From Thermomicrobiales bacterium (GTDB lineage Bacteria; Chloroflexota; Chloroflexia; Thermomicrobiales; UBA6265), in assembly GCA_041390825.1 (NCBI GenBank), contig JAWKPF010000008.1, positions 124,001-188,000 of the forward strand: DNA of 64,000 bases, given 5' to 3'. Of this stretch, positions 42,434 through 50,663 are shown in pieces (positions within the stretch are counted from its first letter, which is position 1; each line of letters begins with the position of its first letter). The notes below the pieces were generated by a model, which did not search any database, was not told the DNA's origin, and saw only the letters and a program-made list of their open reading frames with translations. The position numbers were made by a program, and so were the translations under genes.

Positions 42434-43653
42434 AGTGAGACTCCGAGGGACGTTGCGACGGTCTCGAGGTCCTTGTCACCCCGGCCGGAGAGATTGATCA
42501 GCACGATATCGTTGCTGGGGCGCGCGCTTGCTTCCTTCAGCCCATGCGCGATCGCATGACTCGATTCGAGCGCGGGAATGATCCCCTCTGTGCGGCAGAG
42601 CGCCTGGAATCCTTCCAGCGCCTCTTCGTCAGTGATCGCGACATAACGAGCGCGGCCGGCATCATGCAACCAGGCGTGCTCTGGGCCTACGCCGGGATAA
42701 TCCAGCCCGGCGGAAATCGAATGCGTTTCGATCACCTGACCGTTCTCGTCTTGCAGCACAAACGAGCGCGAACCGTGCAAGACGCCTTCCCGACCGGCGG
42801 TAATCGTGGCCGAATGCAATCCGCTGTCCAGTCCATGACCGCCGGCTTCGACGCCGATCAACTCGACATCCTTGTCCCCCACGAACGGGTAGAACATACC
42901 GATGGCGTTCGAGCCGCCGCCCACGCAGGCTACGACCGCGTTGGGCAATCCGCCCGTCTTCTCGATGATCTGCGCGCGCGACTCTCGCCCGATGACCGAT
43001 TGAAGATCGCGCACCATCACCGGGTAAGGGTGCATGCCGGCTGCGGTGCCGAAGATATAGAAGGTCGATTCGACATTCGTGACCCAGTCGCGGATTGCTT
43101 CGTTGATGGCGTCTTTCAGGGTTTTCGAGCCGGACGAAACAGAACGGACCTCGGCGCCGAGCAGCTTCATGCGGAAGACATTCGGCTTTTGCCGCTCGAT
43201 GTCGATCTCGCCCATGTAGACGATGCACTCGAGCCCGAGGAGCGCGCAGACGGTCGCGGTAGCGACGCCATGCTGCCCAGCGCCGGTTTCGGCGATGATG
43301 CGTTTCTTGCCCATCCGTTTGGCAAGCAATCCCTGACCGATGGCGTTGTTGATCTTGTGCGCGCCAGTGTGCGCCAGATCCTCCCGTTTGAGAAAGATGC
43401 GCGCTCCACCGGCTTCGGCGGCGAGTCGCTCGGCTTCGTAAAGCGGGGTTGGACGTCCGACATAGTCGCGCGCCAACCGGCGAATCTCAGCCAGATACGC
43501 GACGTCGTGCCTGGCGTCCTCCCAGGCCGCTTCGAGCTCTTCAAGCGCCGGCATTAGCGTCTCGGGCGCATATTGCCCACCGAACCGCCCATAGCGTCCC
43601 CGCTCGTCAGGATAGGGGGTGATGTTGGTTCGCTCGACGGTTTCGATGACCAT
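42430..43653 (-). CDS. trpB: Tryptophan synthase beta subunit
   Basis: A 407-residue PLP enzyme with Lys100 in HTGAHKINN, the phosphate loop CVGGGSNAIGMF and GGxYVPE-like GGQYAPETL at the N-terminus. It condenses indole with serine to tryptophan, as a partner of TrpA in a channelling complex. The ribosome site (GGAG, 6 nt before ATG 43653) lies inside a small hairpin, so initiation may be regulated. It is the first gene of the minus-strand aromatic operon. trpEGDCF are not in the window. Confidence 0.97.
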   Translation of the reverse strand: MVIETVERTNITPYPDERGRYGRFGGQYAPETLMPALEELEAAWEDARHDVAYLAEIRRLARDYVGRPTPLYEAERLAAEAGGARIFLKREDLAHTGAHKINNAIGQGLLAKRMGKKRIIAETGAGQHGVATATVCALLGLECIVYMGEIDIERQKPNVFRMKLLGAEVRSVSSGSKTLKDAINEAIRDWVTNVESTFYIFGTAAGMHPYPVMVRDLQSVIGRESRAQIIEKTGGLPNAVVACVGGGSNAIGMFYPFVGDKDVELIGVEAGGHGLDSGLHSATITAGREGVLHGSRSFVLQDENGQVIETHSISAGLDYPGVGPEHAWLHDAGRARYVAITDEEALEGFQALCRTEGIIPALESSHAIAHGLKEASARPSNDIVLINLSGRGDKDLETVATSLGVSL

Positions 43654-43658
43654 GTGTT

Positions 43659-43676
43659 GCTCCGGGTTGCCGGAGC
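43659..43676 (-). promoter_or_regulatory. Hairpin masking the trpB ribosome-binding site
   Basis: GCTCCGG (43659-43665) and CCGGAGC (43670-43676) form a 7-bp stem with a 4-nt loop, 6 nt from the trpB ATG. The 3' arm on the minus strand contains the GGAG that must pair with 16S rRNA, so a closed stem would block initiation. Confidence 0.6.
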
Positions 43677-43859
43677 CGCGCGCAGCACGATTCCGGCGTT
43701 GTGAAAACGCAAGGTCGAATGATACCCGCCTTATGGCGACCCTATGCCCCCGTTCCGACTTTCGGGCATCGCGCTATCCAGGCGGAACGCACACTGAGAT
43801 GCACGGCAGCCCTTCCCCTCTCCGTGGGAATCAACCAAATTGTCCCGAGAAGGGAGGAA

Positions 43860-45665
43860 TCAGGCGCGCGTCCCGGTGCCGGTTGTCTCTGGTTCGACCG
43901 CTGTGTCGGAGGTGTAGTGCGCGAAAATGCGCCGATAGAGGCTGCACCGCTCCAGCAGTTCGTCGTGCGAGCCGACGTCCACGACCTCACCCTTGCGCAA
44001 GACGACCACCTTGTCCGCCCAGCGGATTTGGGAGAGTCGGTGCGTGATGAGGATCGTGGTGCGGCCTTCGAGGACGCGGCGAATGGCCCGTTGAATCTCG
44101 TCCTCGGTTTGGCTGTCGATGGCGCTGGTCGAATCGTCGATGATCAGGATGGCCGGATCGGTGATGAGCGCCCGCGCGATCGCGATGCGCTGGCGCTGCC
44201 CGCCGGAGAGCGTCACCCCGCGCTCGCCGATGACGGTGTCGTATCCATTTGGCAACTCACGGATGAACGCGTCCGCCTGCGCGTCCCGCGCGGCCAATTC
44301 GATGGTGGCGGGATCCACATCCTGACCCAGGCTGAAACCGATGTTCTCCACGACCGGACGAGAGAAGAGGACGATGTCTTGTTCGATCGTGGAGATCTGC
44401 GATCTGAGCGAATCGAGATTCCACGCTCGCACATCGGTTCCGTCGACCAGCACCTGGCCTGAATCGACATCGTAGATGCGGTTGATCAGTTTGGTGAGCG
44501 TGCTCTTGCCCGAACCCGTCTCACCGACGATGGCCACCGTCTCGCCCGGCTTGGCATGGAATGAGACATCTTTGAGCACGGGCTCGCCGCCGTAGCTGAA
44601 GGTGACATGCTCGAAGCGAATGTCGCCGGCGATCCTGGCGCTCCGGCCCTTGTCGTTGCTGTCCAGATCGGTTTCGTCATTGAGGATATCGAGAATTCGG
44701 CGCGCGCTCACCATGCCGATCTGCACAAGCGAGAAGGTGAAGATAGAGATGAATGTCGGGAAGCGCAGCAGCGAGACCAACCCAATGTAGGTAACGAGCT
44801 CCCCAATTGAAAGCATGTCGCGCGAGTGGTAGAAGAGGCCAAGCAAGAGCGCGCAGGCGATCGTCATGGCCAGGATGAGCGGTGGCAGATAGCGTGCTTG
44901 CGCCATGCCCTGCTCGACAAAGGCGTCACGAAACGCGCCTGCGTTGGCTTCGAACTTACCGTCTTCCTGCTCTTCCTGCGCCATCGACTTGACGACTTCG
45001 ACCCCGGTGACGGCTTCCGCCAGGCCCGAGTTCAGTTGACCGAAGCTGGCGCGCATCGCTGTCGAGGCGGGCGTCAGTTTCTTCATGTAGTGCCGCAGCG
45101 ACAGGAAGAAGAGCGCCGTGAAGATAAGCGGCGGGGGGAGGAGCCTGGGATCGAGCAGCGCGATCGTCACGATCGGCACGATCAGCGCGGTGAACGAATC
45201 GATGATCAGCGCCATTCCGGGATTGACCATCATCCCGAGCTGCCGCACATCGTTGGCGGTGCGCGCCATCAGGTCGCCCACCTGCTGCCGGTTGTGGAAT
45301 GTTTGGCTTTTCCCGAGCAGACTCAGGTAGATCTCGTCACGCGCATCGCGGGAAAAGCGCTGCGCCACAGTCTCGTTCGCCAGACTGGCTCCGAGATCGA
45401 TGAGCCCACGGAGCAACACGATTGCCAGCAGCGCCAGGGCGATCAGGGTCAGGCGGTCGCCGTCTGGCGGCTCCTCCAGCACGGCGGTGAATGCCGCGCC
45501 CACCATGATGGGAATCACGCTCCCCAGCACATTCTGCGTGATCATGCCGCCCACCGAGGCGAGCAACAGCAGCTTGTACCGTGTCAGGTGCCACAAGATC
45601 CAGCGCGCCGCACTGCTGCGGTTGCTGAGCTGTTGACCCTCGATAGAAAACTCGGTCGCTGCCAC
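43860..45665 (-). CDS. ABC exporter half-transporter with degenerate Walker B
   Basis: A 601-residue type IV exporter: a six-helix transmembrane domain (about 25-310) and C-terminal ATPase. Walker A is GETGSGKST (about 381), the signature LSGGQRQ (about 484) is canonical, but Walker B reads LIIDDSTSA (about 505) with Asp in place of the catalytic Glu. That is the pattern of the degenerate subunit in heterodimeric exporters such as TM287/288. Likely cargo is a lipid or drug. The complementary subunit is probably the gene at 47492, which has a degenerate signature instead. Two LppX-like genes lie between them. Confidence 0.9.
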   Translation of the reverse strand: MAATEFSIEGQQLSNRSSAARWILWHLTRYKLLLLASVGGMITQNVLGSVIPIMVGAAFTAVLEEPPDGDRLTLIALALLAIVLLRGLIDLGASLANETVAQRFSRDARDEIYLSLLGKSQTFHNRQQVGDLMARTANDVRQLGMMVNPGMALIIDSFTALIVPIVTIALLDPRLLPPPLIFTALFFLSLRHYMKKLTPASTAMRASFGQLNSGLAEAVTGVEVVKSMAQEEQEDGKFEANAGAFRDAFVEQGMAQARYLPPLILAMTIACALLLGLFYHSRDMLSIGELVTYIGLVSLLRFPTFISIFTFSLVQIGMVSARRILDILNDETDLDSNDKGRSARIAGDIRFEHVTFSYGGEPVLKDVSFHAKPGETVAIVGETGSGKSTLTKLINRIYDVDSGQVLVDGTDVRAWNLDSLRSQISTIEQDIVLFSRPVVENIGFSLGQDVDPATIELAARDAQADAFIRELPNGYDTVIGERGVTLSGGQRQRIAIARALITDPAILIIDDSTSAIDSQTEDEIQRAIRRVLEGRTTILITHRLSQIRWADKVVVLRKGEVVDVGSHDELLERCSLYRRIFAHYTSDTAVEPETTGTGTRA

Positions 45666-45703
45666 GTAACGATACCTGGTTCAGTTCCATGGGAGGCACT
45701 GTC

Positions 45704-45740
45704 GCCCCGCGTCGATCATCGATCCTGTTCGACGCGGGGC
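45704..45740. terminator. Terminator-like hairpin
   Basis: A perfect 12-bp stem (45704-45715 with 45729-45740) with a 13-nt loop, 29 bases beyond the stop of the LppX-like gene at 45770. TTT follows the stem on the plus strand only. Confidence 0.6.
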
Positions 45741-45769
45741 TTTGGCGCCCGTGAAAAACGACGTCTTGC

Positions 45770-46483
45770 TCAGGAAATGCTCACCGGCTCGCCGAATCCG
45801 TAGATATCGAGCCGCCGCACCACATCGTCCGAGTCTTGTGAAACGAAGGCTCCAGCGAGCCGTACCGAGACGATCAGGCCGTTCTCGTCGATGGCCACGT
45901 CCACCGGCCGGGTGCCGATGCGCTGCGTGTAGCCGCGCACCGCTTCGTCCTGGATCAGGTTCGGGTCGAAGGTTCCAGTGATCCAGGTGAGTTGCTTGCC
46001 GTCCTTGGTGGTTTCTATCTCGGTCACCACTGGGTTCTCGACCGCGCTGACGATATCAGGTAGCAGCAGCACGGGATCAGAAATCAGGTGAGCGAGATCG
46101 TCGGGCAGGGTGTAGTCCTCTTCGATGCCGACCGCGCGCACTTCGGCCTTGTCGCCGATCACGGTTGCTTTCACTTTGATCTTGACGAAGCCGACCTTGG
46201 TTTGCACGGTTGCCCGCATCTTGCCCGGACGCTCGATCTCGCCGCTCGCATTGGTCATCTTGATCCCGGTGAAGAGCTTGGTGCTCCCCTTCTCGTAGAT
46301 CAGATCGAACTTCATCGTGTCATACCCGAGCATGAGCTGGGCCGCACCGGCCAACATCTGGTCGGCCGGATCGCCCACCGATTGCGCAAGCGCGACGTGT
46401 CCGGGAGCCGCGGTTGGCGTCAACCCCATTGTGATCAGCAAGGCAGTCAAGACCGATACGGAGAGCGATCGTAGCCATTTCAT
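45770..46483 (-). CDS. LppX/LprAFG-like secreted protein (paralogue 1)
   Basis: A 237-residue secreted protein with a signal peptide (LSVSVLTALLITMG, probable cleavage after ALAQ). The mature part matches LppX_LprAFG lipid carriers in outline: an opening helix ending in MLGYDTMKFDL, paired beta strands (ERPGKMRATVQTKVG, then FVKIKVKATVIGDKAEVRAV) and a LITGTFDPNLI-like strand (WITGTFDPNL). It lacks a lipobox Cys, unlike mycobacterial LprG, so it may be free or anchored otherwise. It starts 20 nt after the stop of its paralogue at 46503. LppX-type proteins carry lipids from exporters to the outer envelope. Confidence 0.75.
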   Translation of the reverse strand: MKWLRSLSVSVLTALLITMGLTPTAAPGHVALAQSVGDPADQMLAGAAQLMLGYDTMKFDLIYEKGSTKLFTGIKMTNASGEIERPGKMRATVQTKVGFVKIKVKATVIGDKAEVRAVGIEEDYTLPDDLAHLISDPVLLLPDIVSAVENPVVTEIETTKDGKQLTWITGTFDPNLIQDEAVRGYTQRIGTRPVDVAIDENGLIVSVRLAGAFVSQDSDDVVRRLDIYGFGEPVSIS

Positions 46484-46502
46484 CCGCGTTTCGTCCTTTG
46501 TG

Positions 46503-47249
46503 TTAGGAAGCCTGAGCCGGGGGCTCGATCGTCACGGCCGAGTCGAACTCCGAAAAAGTTACGCGCCGCACGAGGCGCCCTGAGCCTTCCTCGAAGGCAA
46601 AGAGCGGACCGATGAAATCAGCTCGCACAAGTCGGTTCTGATCGTCGATCAAGAGCTCGACATCGAGCGGTTCCGACGCCGGGGAAATGACGCTCGCCGC
46701 CGTTCCCGGAGTCGCCGGCGCGATCACGCGAGACGGGTCGAAGGTTCCGGTCAGGACGGTCACATCCTGGCCATCGAACGATTCAGTTCCTGTGATTTGA
46801 GGATTCTCCAGATACTTCAATGCCTCTTCCACCAACAGGTCGGGGTTGAGCAATGCCATCGGAGGAAGCTGGAACTCGGAATCTTCGCCGGTGACCTGGA
46901 TGAACGAATCGTCGCCACCGATCGGGTTCTTGACCCAGATGGCGCCGTCGACACTCACGACCTCGAGTGTGAGGTCGAGAATCGCGACCTTGATGGCCAC
47001 TGATGCCTGGAAGTTGGCTGGCCGCACGAGATCGCCCTCGACCGTCTTCAACTCGAAGGCGTCCTGAAGGACCGTTTTTCCAGCAGTGGTTTCGAGCTTG
47101 AAGTGAAACGAGTCGAGCGCCAGCATGGCGTCGGCGGTTGCTTCGAGCTGCGCCTGGGCGTCGTCCTGGGCGGAAATGCCGCGCGCCGGCGCCAGCACCA
47201 CCGTACAGAGAATCAGGGCCACGATGGCCCATCGGAACAATCGATTCAT
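46503..47249 (-). CDS. LppX/LprAFG-like secreted protein (paralogue 2)
   Basis: About 248 residues. ATG 47249 with GGAG 5 nt upstream gives a signal peptide (WAIVALILCTVVLAPARG, cleavage near ISAQ); the frame extends upstream but without a ribosome site. The mature protein shares the layout of the 45770 gene: LDSFHFKLETTAG, then LVRPANFQASVAIKV, then a strand with VLTGTFDPSRV and a final RRVTFSEFDSAV. The Cys in the signal is not preceded by a lipobox. The two are tandem paralogues, 19 bases apart, and are transcribed toward the degenerate exporter gene. Confidence 0.75.
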   Translation of the reverse strand: MNRLFRWAIVALILCTVVLAPARGISAQDDAQAQLEATADAMLALDSFHFKLETTAGKTVLQDAFELKTVEGDLVRPANFQASVAIKVAILDLTLEVVSVDGAIWVKNPIGGDDSFIQVTGEDSEFQLPPMALLNPDLLVEEALKYLENPQITGTESFDGQDVTVLTGTFDPSRVIAPATPGTAASVISPASEPLDVELLIDDQNRLVRADFIGPLFAFEEGSGRLVRRVTFSEFDSAVTIEPPAQAS

Positions 47250-47491
47250 GTGATCTCCGGATTCGAGTTGCGTACTGCAGCGACGTCGAGATAACTCGGG
47301 AAACGATTGTACGCCCAATGGCCAACGCAAGCCGACGTCCCAGCTGGGCAGATTGTTGGGTTCAGGCAACGTTGCCCCCGATCGCTTTGCTGGCTGACCG
47401 CAAGGGGCGACCCGATCGTTCCAGGGCATTCCCGGCGGCCAATCCACGCTAGACTACGCGTTCGCCCGCAAACGGGTGGGAGGGTTCCTGC

Positions 47492-49378
47492 GTGGGTTTC
47501 ATCATGGAAGGGCTCGACGCTGAATCGTACGATCGCACGTACGACGATCGCGGACTGATCGAGCGCATCCTCAACTACTTCAAACCCCAGCGCCGCGCGA
47601 TGGCCATCATCGTGGTCATGATCGTGCTCAACTCGGCCATGGATGCGCTCCTGCCGGTGCTGATCTCGGACACGATCAACCAGATCGACGGCTCGGGCGA
47701 GCTCTTCGGTCCACGTGTCTGGGGGCTCTTCGTCGCCATTCTGCTGGCAGGCGGTCTTGCGTGGCTGTTCAACTACGTGCGTCAGTCCCGCTCAGCCCGG
47801 GTGGTTGGGCATGTCGTTTTTCGCTTGCGGGTAGATGCCTTCAACGCCGTCATGCGTCGCGACATGTCGTTCTTCGACGAGCAGCAATCCGGCCGAATCG
47901 TCTCCCGGGTGACATCGGACACAGAGGAATTCGCCAATGTCGTCACCCTGACGCTCAGCCTGGCGAGTCAGGTCCTGTTGGTGGCGATGGTGGCGGCATT
48001 TCTCTTCTACAGAAACTGGCAACTCGCCCTGATCGCGCTCTCCATCGCGCCGGTGATCATGCTGGTGGCGCTCGCCTTCCGCAGGATCGCCCGCTCCACC
48101 TCCACCGGTGCGCAACGCGCCATGGCGAATGTCAACAAGACGATCCAGGAGACCATGCGTGGCATCGCAGTTGCCAAGAACTTCCGCCAGGAGGCCCAGG
48201 TCTACCAGGAGTTCGATGACGTCAACCGCCAGGCCTATCGGGTCATGCTGCGGCAAGGGTTCATCTACAGCGGTATCTTCCCGATTCTCTTCATTGTTTC
48301 CGCCTTCGGCACCGTGGCGATTCTCTATTTCGGCGGCCAGATGGTGGTCGATCGCACCATCAGCGCAGGTGACTGGTATCTCTTCCTGCAAGTCATCGCG
48401 CTCTTCTGGTTGCCGCTGACCAGCATCGCCTCGTTCTGGAGCCAATTCCAGCAGGGGCTTTCGGCGTCGGAGCGCGTCTTCGCCTTGATCGATGCTCCCC
48501 CGCGTGTGGTTCAGATCGCGGACCATGAGCTGGTCGGATTTACCGGCGATATCGAGTTTCGAAATGTCGACTTCTCCTATGTCGACGGCCAACCGGTGTT
48601 GCAGAACTTCTCGCTGCATATCGAGCCGGGTGAGATGATCGCGCTGGTTGGGCACACCGGCGCCGGAAAGTCGACCCTCGGCAAGCTGATCGCCCGCTTC
48701 TATGAGTTCCAGAGCGGCGAGATTCTTCTCGACGGCAAGGACATCCGCACGTTCGATTTGCAAAGTCTCCGCCGGCAGATCGGCATGGTGCCGCAAACGC
48801 CATTTCTCTTTGCGGGCACGGTGGCCAGCAATATCCGTTATCCGCGTCCAGAAGCGACCGACGCCGAGGTCGAAGAGGCCGCCCGGAGAATCGGCGGAGG
48901 CGACTGGCTCGATGTGCTGGAAAACGGTCTGCAAACCGAGGTGGGGGAGCAGGGCCGCGCGCTCTCCATGGGGCAGCGCCAACTGGTCGCGCTGGCGCGA
49001 CTCCTGATCCAACGTCCCCAGGTCGTGATTCTCGACGAAGCCACGGCCAGCGTCGATCCGCTCACCGAAGCACAGATCCAGGAAGGTCTCGATACGGTGC
49101 TCGACGCACGCACATCCATTGCGATCGCGCACCGGTTGGTGACAGTCCGCCATGCCGACCGGATCATCGTGCTCGACCACGGTCGCATCGTGGAAGAGGG
49201 GAGTCACGACTGGCTGATGAAGCAAGGCGGCCACTACGCAGAGCTCTACAACACGTACTTCCGCCACCAATCGCCCGACTATCGGCCTCCGGAGCCTCCG
49301 CTCGAACCTGCTCCAGTCCTCCCGGAAACCGATCGTTTCCCCGGCGGTCTTTCGGTGCCTGCGGACTATCTGGTGTAG
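47492..49378 (+). CDS. ABC exporter half-transporter with degenerate signature motif
   Basis: About 628 residues with a six-helix membrane domain and an ATPase. Walker A is GHTGAGKST (about 388), Walker B VVILDEATASVD (about 511) retains the catalytic Glu, but the signature is LSMGQRQ instead of LSGGQ. In heterodimeric exporters the degenerate site is built from the aberrant Walker B of one chain and the aberrant signature of the other, exactly what this and the 43860 gene offer. GTG 47492 has GGAGG (47479-47483) 8 nt upstream; ATG 47504 is an internal alternative. It diverges from the LppX-like pair. Confidence 0.9.
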   Translation: MGFIMEGLDAESYDRTYDDRGLIERILNYFKPQRRAMAIIVVMIVLNSAMDALLPVLISDTINQIDGSGELFGPRVWGLFVAILLAGGLAWLFNYVRQSRSARVVGHVVFRLRVDAFNAVMRRDMSFFDEQQSGRIVSRVTSDTEEFANVVTLTLSLASQVLLVAMVAAFLFYRNWQLALIALSIAPVIMLVALAFRRIARSTSTGAQRAMANVNKTIQETMRGIAVAKNFRQEAQVYQEFDDVNRQAYRVMLRQGFIYSGIFPILFIVSAFGTVAILYFGGQMVVDRTISAGDWYLFLQVIALFWLPLTSIASFWSQFQQGLSASERVFALIDAPPRVVQIADHELVGFTGDIEFRNVDFSYVDGQPVLQNFSLHIEPGEMIALVGHTGAGKSTLGKLIARFYEFQSGEILLDGKDIRTFDLQSLRRQIGMVPQTPFLFAGTVASNIRYPRPEATDAEVEEAARRIGGGDWLDVLENGLQTEVGEQGRALSMGQRQLVALARLLIQRPQVVILDEATASVDPLTEAQIQEGLDTVLDARTSIAIAHRLVTVRHADRIIVLDHGRIVEEGSHDWLMKQGGHYAELYNTYFRHQSPDYRPPEPPLEPAPVLPETDRFPGGLSVPADYLV

Positions 49379-49382
49379 ATGA

Positions 49383-49403
49383 GGCAACAGGCAACAGGCA
49401 ATG
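49383..49403 (+). repeat. Short heptamer repeat
   Basis: GGCAACA, GGCAACA and GGCAATG occur in tandem just after the exporter stop. It resembles the heptamer series near 3460-3588. Confidence 0.5.
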
Positions 49404-49465
49404 GGTAAGGGCACGTGGGGAGTTTCTCGCACCTATCACCTGTTTCTGTTATTCTTGATCATGAA

Positions 49466-49480
49466 CTAACGAATCGTTAG
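49466..49480. promoter_or_regulatory. Palindromic operator-like site
   Basis: CTAACGA-A-TCGTTAG is a perfect 15-bp palindrome in the short region before the PPOX-like gene. Size and symmetry fit a TetR-family operator, but no regulator gene is adjacent. Confidence 0.45.
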
Positions 49481-49521
49481 CTTCTCATGTTCGCACGACG
49501 ATGAAGGGGAACCGCACAACC

Positions 49522-49926
49522 GTGTCAGACAATACCGTTATTCCTGATTCTCATAAGGACTTGCTCGAATCGACCGCGCTGGCGCATGTCGCCACCATCG
49601 GCCCAAATGGCGGGCCGCAGGTGAACCCGGTTTGGTTCGGCTGGGACGGCGACCTCATCAGCTTTAGCCAGACAAAGAGCCGCCAGAAGCTGCGAAACCT
49701 CCAAAAGGACAACCGCATTTCCCTCTCGATTGTCGATCCGGTCAATCCGTATCGCTATCTGGAAGTGCGTGGCAAGGCGATCGAGGTCATCGAGGATCCA
49801 GACAAGGCATTCATCGATTCCATGGCGCAGAAGTATCTGGGCCAGGAGAAGTACCCCTGGAGCCAACCGGGAGACCAGCGTGTGATCGTGGTGGTCGAAC
49901 CCGAGCGCGCCCTGACGATGGGGTAG
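49522..49926 (+). CDS. PPOX-class F420/FMN-dependent oxidoreductase
   Basis: About 134 residues with the split-barrel flavin fold. The pattern LAHVATIGPNGGPQVNPVWFGWDGD matches the pyridoxamine-phosphate-oxidase-like, F420-dependent subgroup; so do TKSRQKLRNLQKDNRISLSIVDP and a RYLEVRGKA strand. It probably reduces an unknown substrate with F420H2. GTG 49522 is chosen because AAGGGG precedes it within the open frame; ATG 49501 lacks a ribosome site. A 13-bp stem terminator follows. Confidence 0.85.
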   Translation: MSDNTVIPDSHKDLLESTALAHVATIGPNGGPQVNPVWFGWDGDLISFSQTKSRQKLRNLQKDNRISLSIVDPVNPYRYLEVRGKAIEVIEDPDKAFIDSMAQKYLGQEKYPWSQPGDQRVIVVVEPERALTMG

Positions 49927-49948
49927 GCCGTTTGCGCCGAGCCAATGA

Positions 49949-49980
49949 ATCGAGCCCAGGGTGTGTGCCCTGGGCTCGAT
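49949..49980 (+). terminator. Intrinsic terminator
   Basis: A perfect 13-bp stem (49949-49961 with 49968-49980) with a 6-nt TGTGTG loop, 22 nt after the PPOX-like stop, followed by CCATTTCC. Confidence 0.8.
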
Positions 49981-50013
49981 CCATTTCCACCGCCTCCCGG
50001 AAAACGTCGTTTG

Positions 50014-50325
50014 TTACATCGACATCAGGAACGCAATCAGATCGCCAGGATAGTCGTCCATCGGGGCGTCCGCATCGAACGGTCCCCAGATCTTGATGTC
50101 GATCGCGGAACCCTCCGCATGCGGCTCCCAGAGATCGCTTCCCCAGCTTGTGCGGCAGGCCAGCTCAGCCGACCGCACCAGGAGGGCGACTGCTCCATCG
50201 GACCGCCGACTTGGATGGTTGCATTGCCCGGAGCAACTGTTCGTCCCTGAAACATGATGAACACATGTGCCGCACCTGCGGAGTACTGGCATCCTCTCCA
50301 CCCCTCGACCCGCGAATCGGGCCAT
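50014..50325 (-). CDS. Small Cys-rich protein, putative metal-binding
   Basis: About 103 residues. The core reads RRCGTCVHHV, NSCSGQCNHP and ELACRTSWGSDLWEP. The C-x2-C plus later C and C-x-W-type spacing resembles a small protein type I recall from Chloroflexota that may coordinate iron or zinc, though I cannot name a family. ATG 50325 has GAGGGAACGGG immediately upstream; ATG 50292 is an alternative. The frame remains open to 50484, but that part looks like non-coding Arg/Ser-rich sequence. The gene converges with the PPOX-like gene. Confidence 0.55.
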   Translation of the reverse strand: MARFAGRGVERMPVLRRCGTCVHHVSGTNSCSGQCNHPSRRSDGAVALLVRSAELACRTSWGSDLWEPHAEGSAIDIKIWGPFDADAPMDDYPGDLIAFLMSM

Positions 50326-50663
50326 TCCCGTTCCCTCTTGCTTCCCCACCCCTAAGGAAGCGCGTCCAGGCTCACGAAAACCAGTGCTGCGCGTCACCGG
50401 ACGCGAGCGCTGCCCTCTGCTTCGCTCTGCCTCAATGTCACCGATGCTAACTGAGACCGGGATGAAGGTCAACTGAACGAACATGTTTGCCGGAAAAATG
50501 GCGATGTTTGGAGGTGTTCGGTCAAGTGTTCACTGGACTTGGCGGATGCACGGACACATGCCCTTGCCTGAAAGACCCTGAATGTGTGGCATGCGACAAC
50601 ATCACTCCGTCGGTACACTAGCTTCATTGTCGGATTTCGATGACGCTACAGCGAGGGTGCGGG
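50326..50663. other. Non-coding stretch before fumC
   Basis: No gene is supported here. TACACT (50614-50619) is a possible -10 for fumC, with only a weak -35 match (TGCGAC at 50592). No strong hairpin or repeat was seen. Confidence 0.5.

Noticed and set aside
50326..50484. Upstream extension of the small Cys-rich protein
   Set aside because: The extra codons are Arg/Ser-rich with no ribosome site, whereas a good site precedes ATG 50325.
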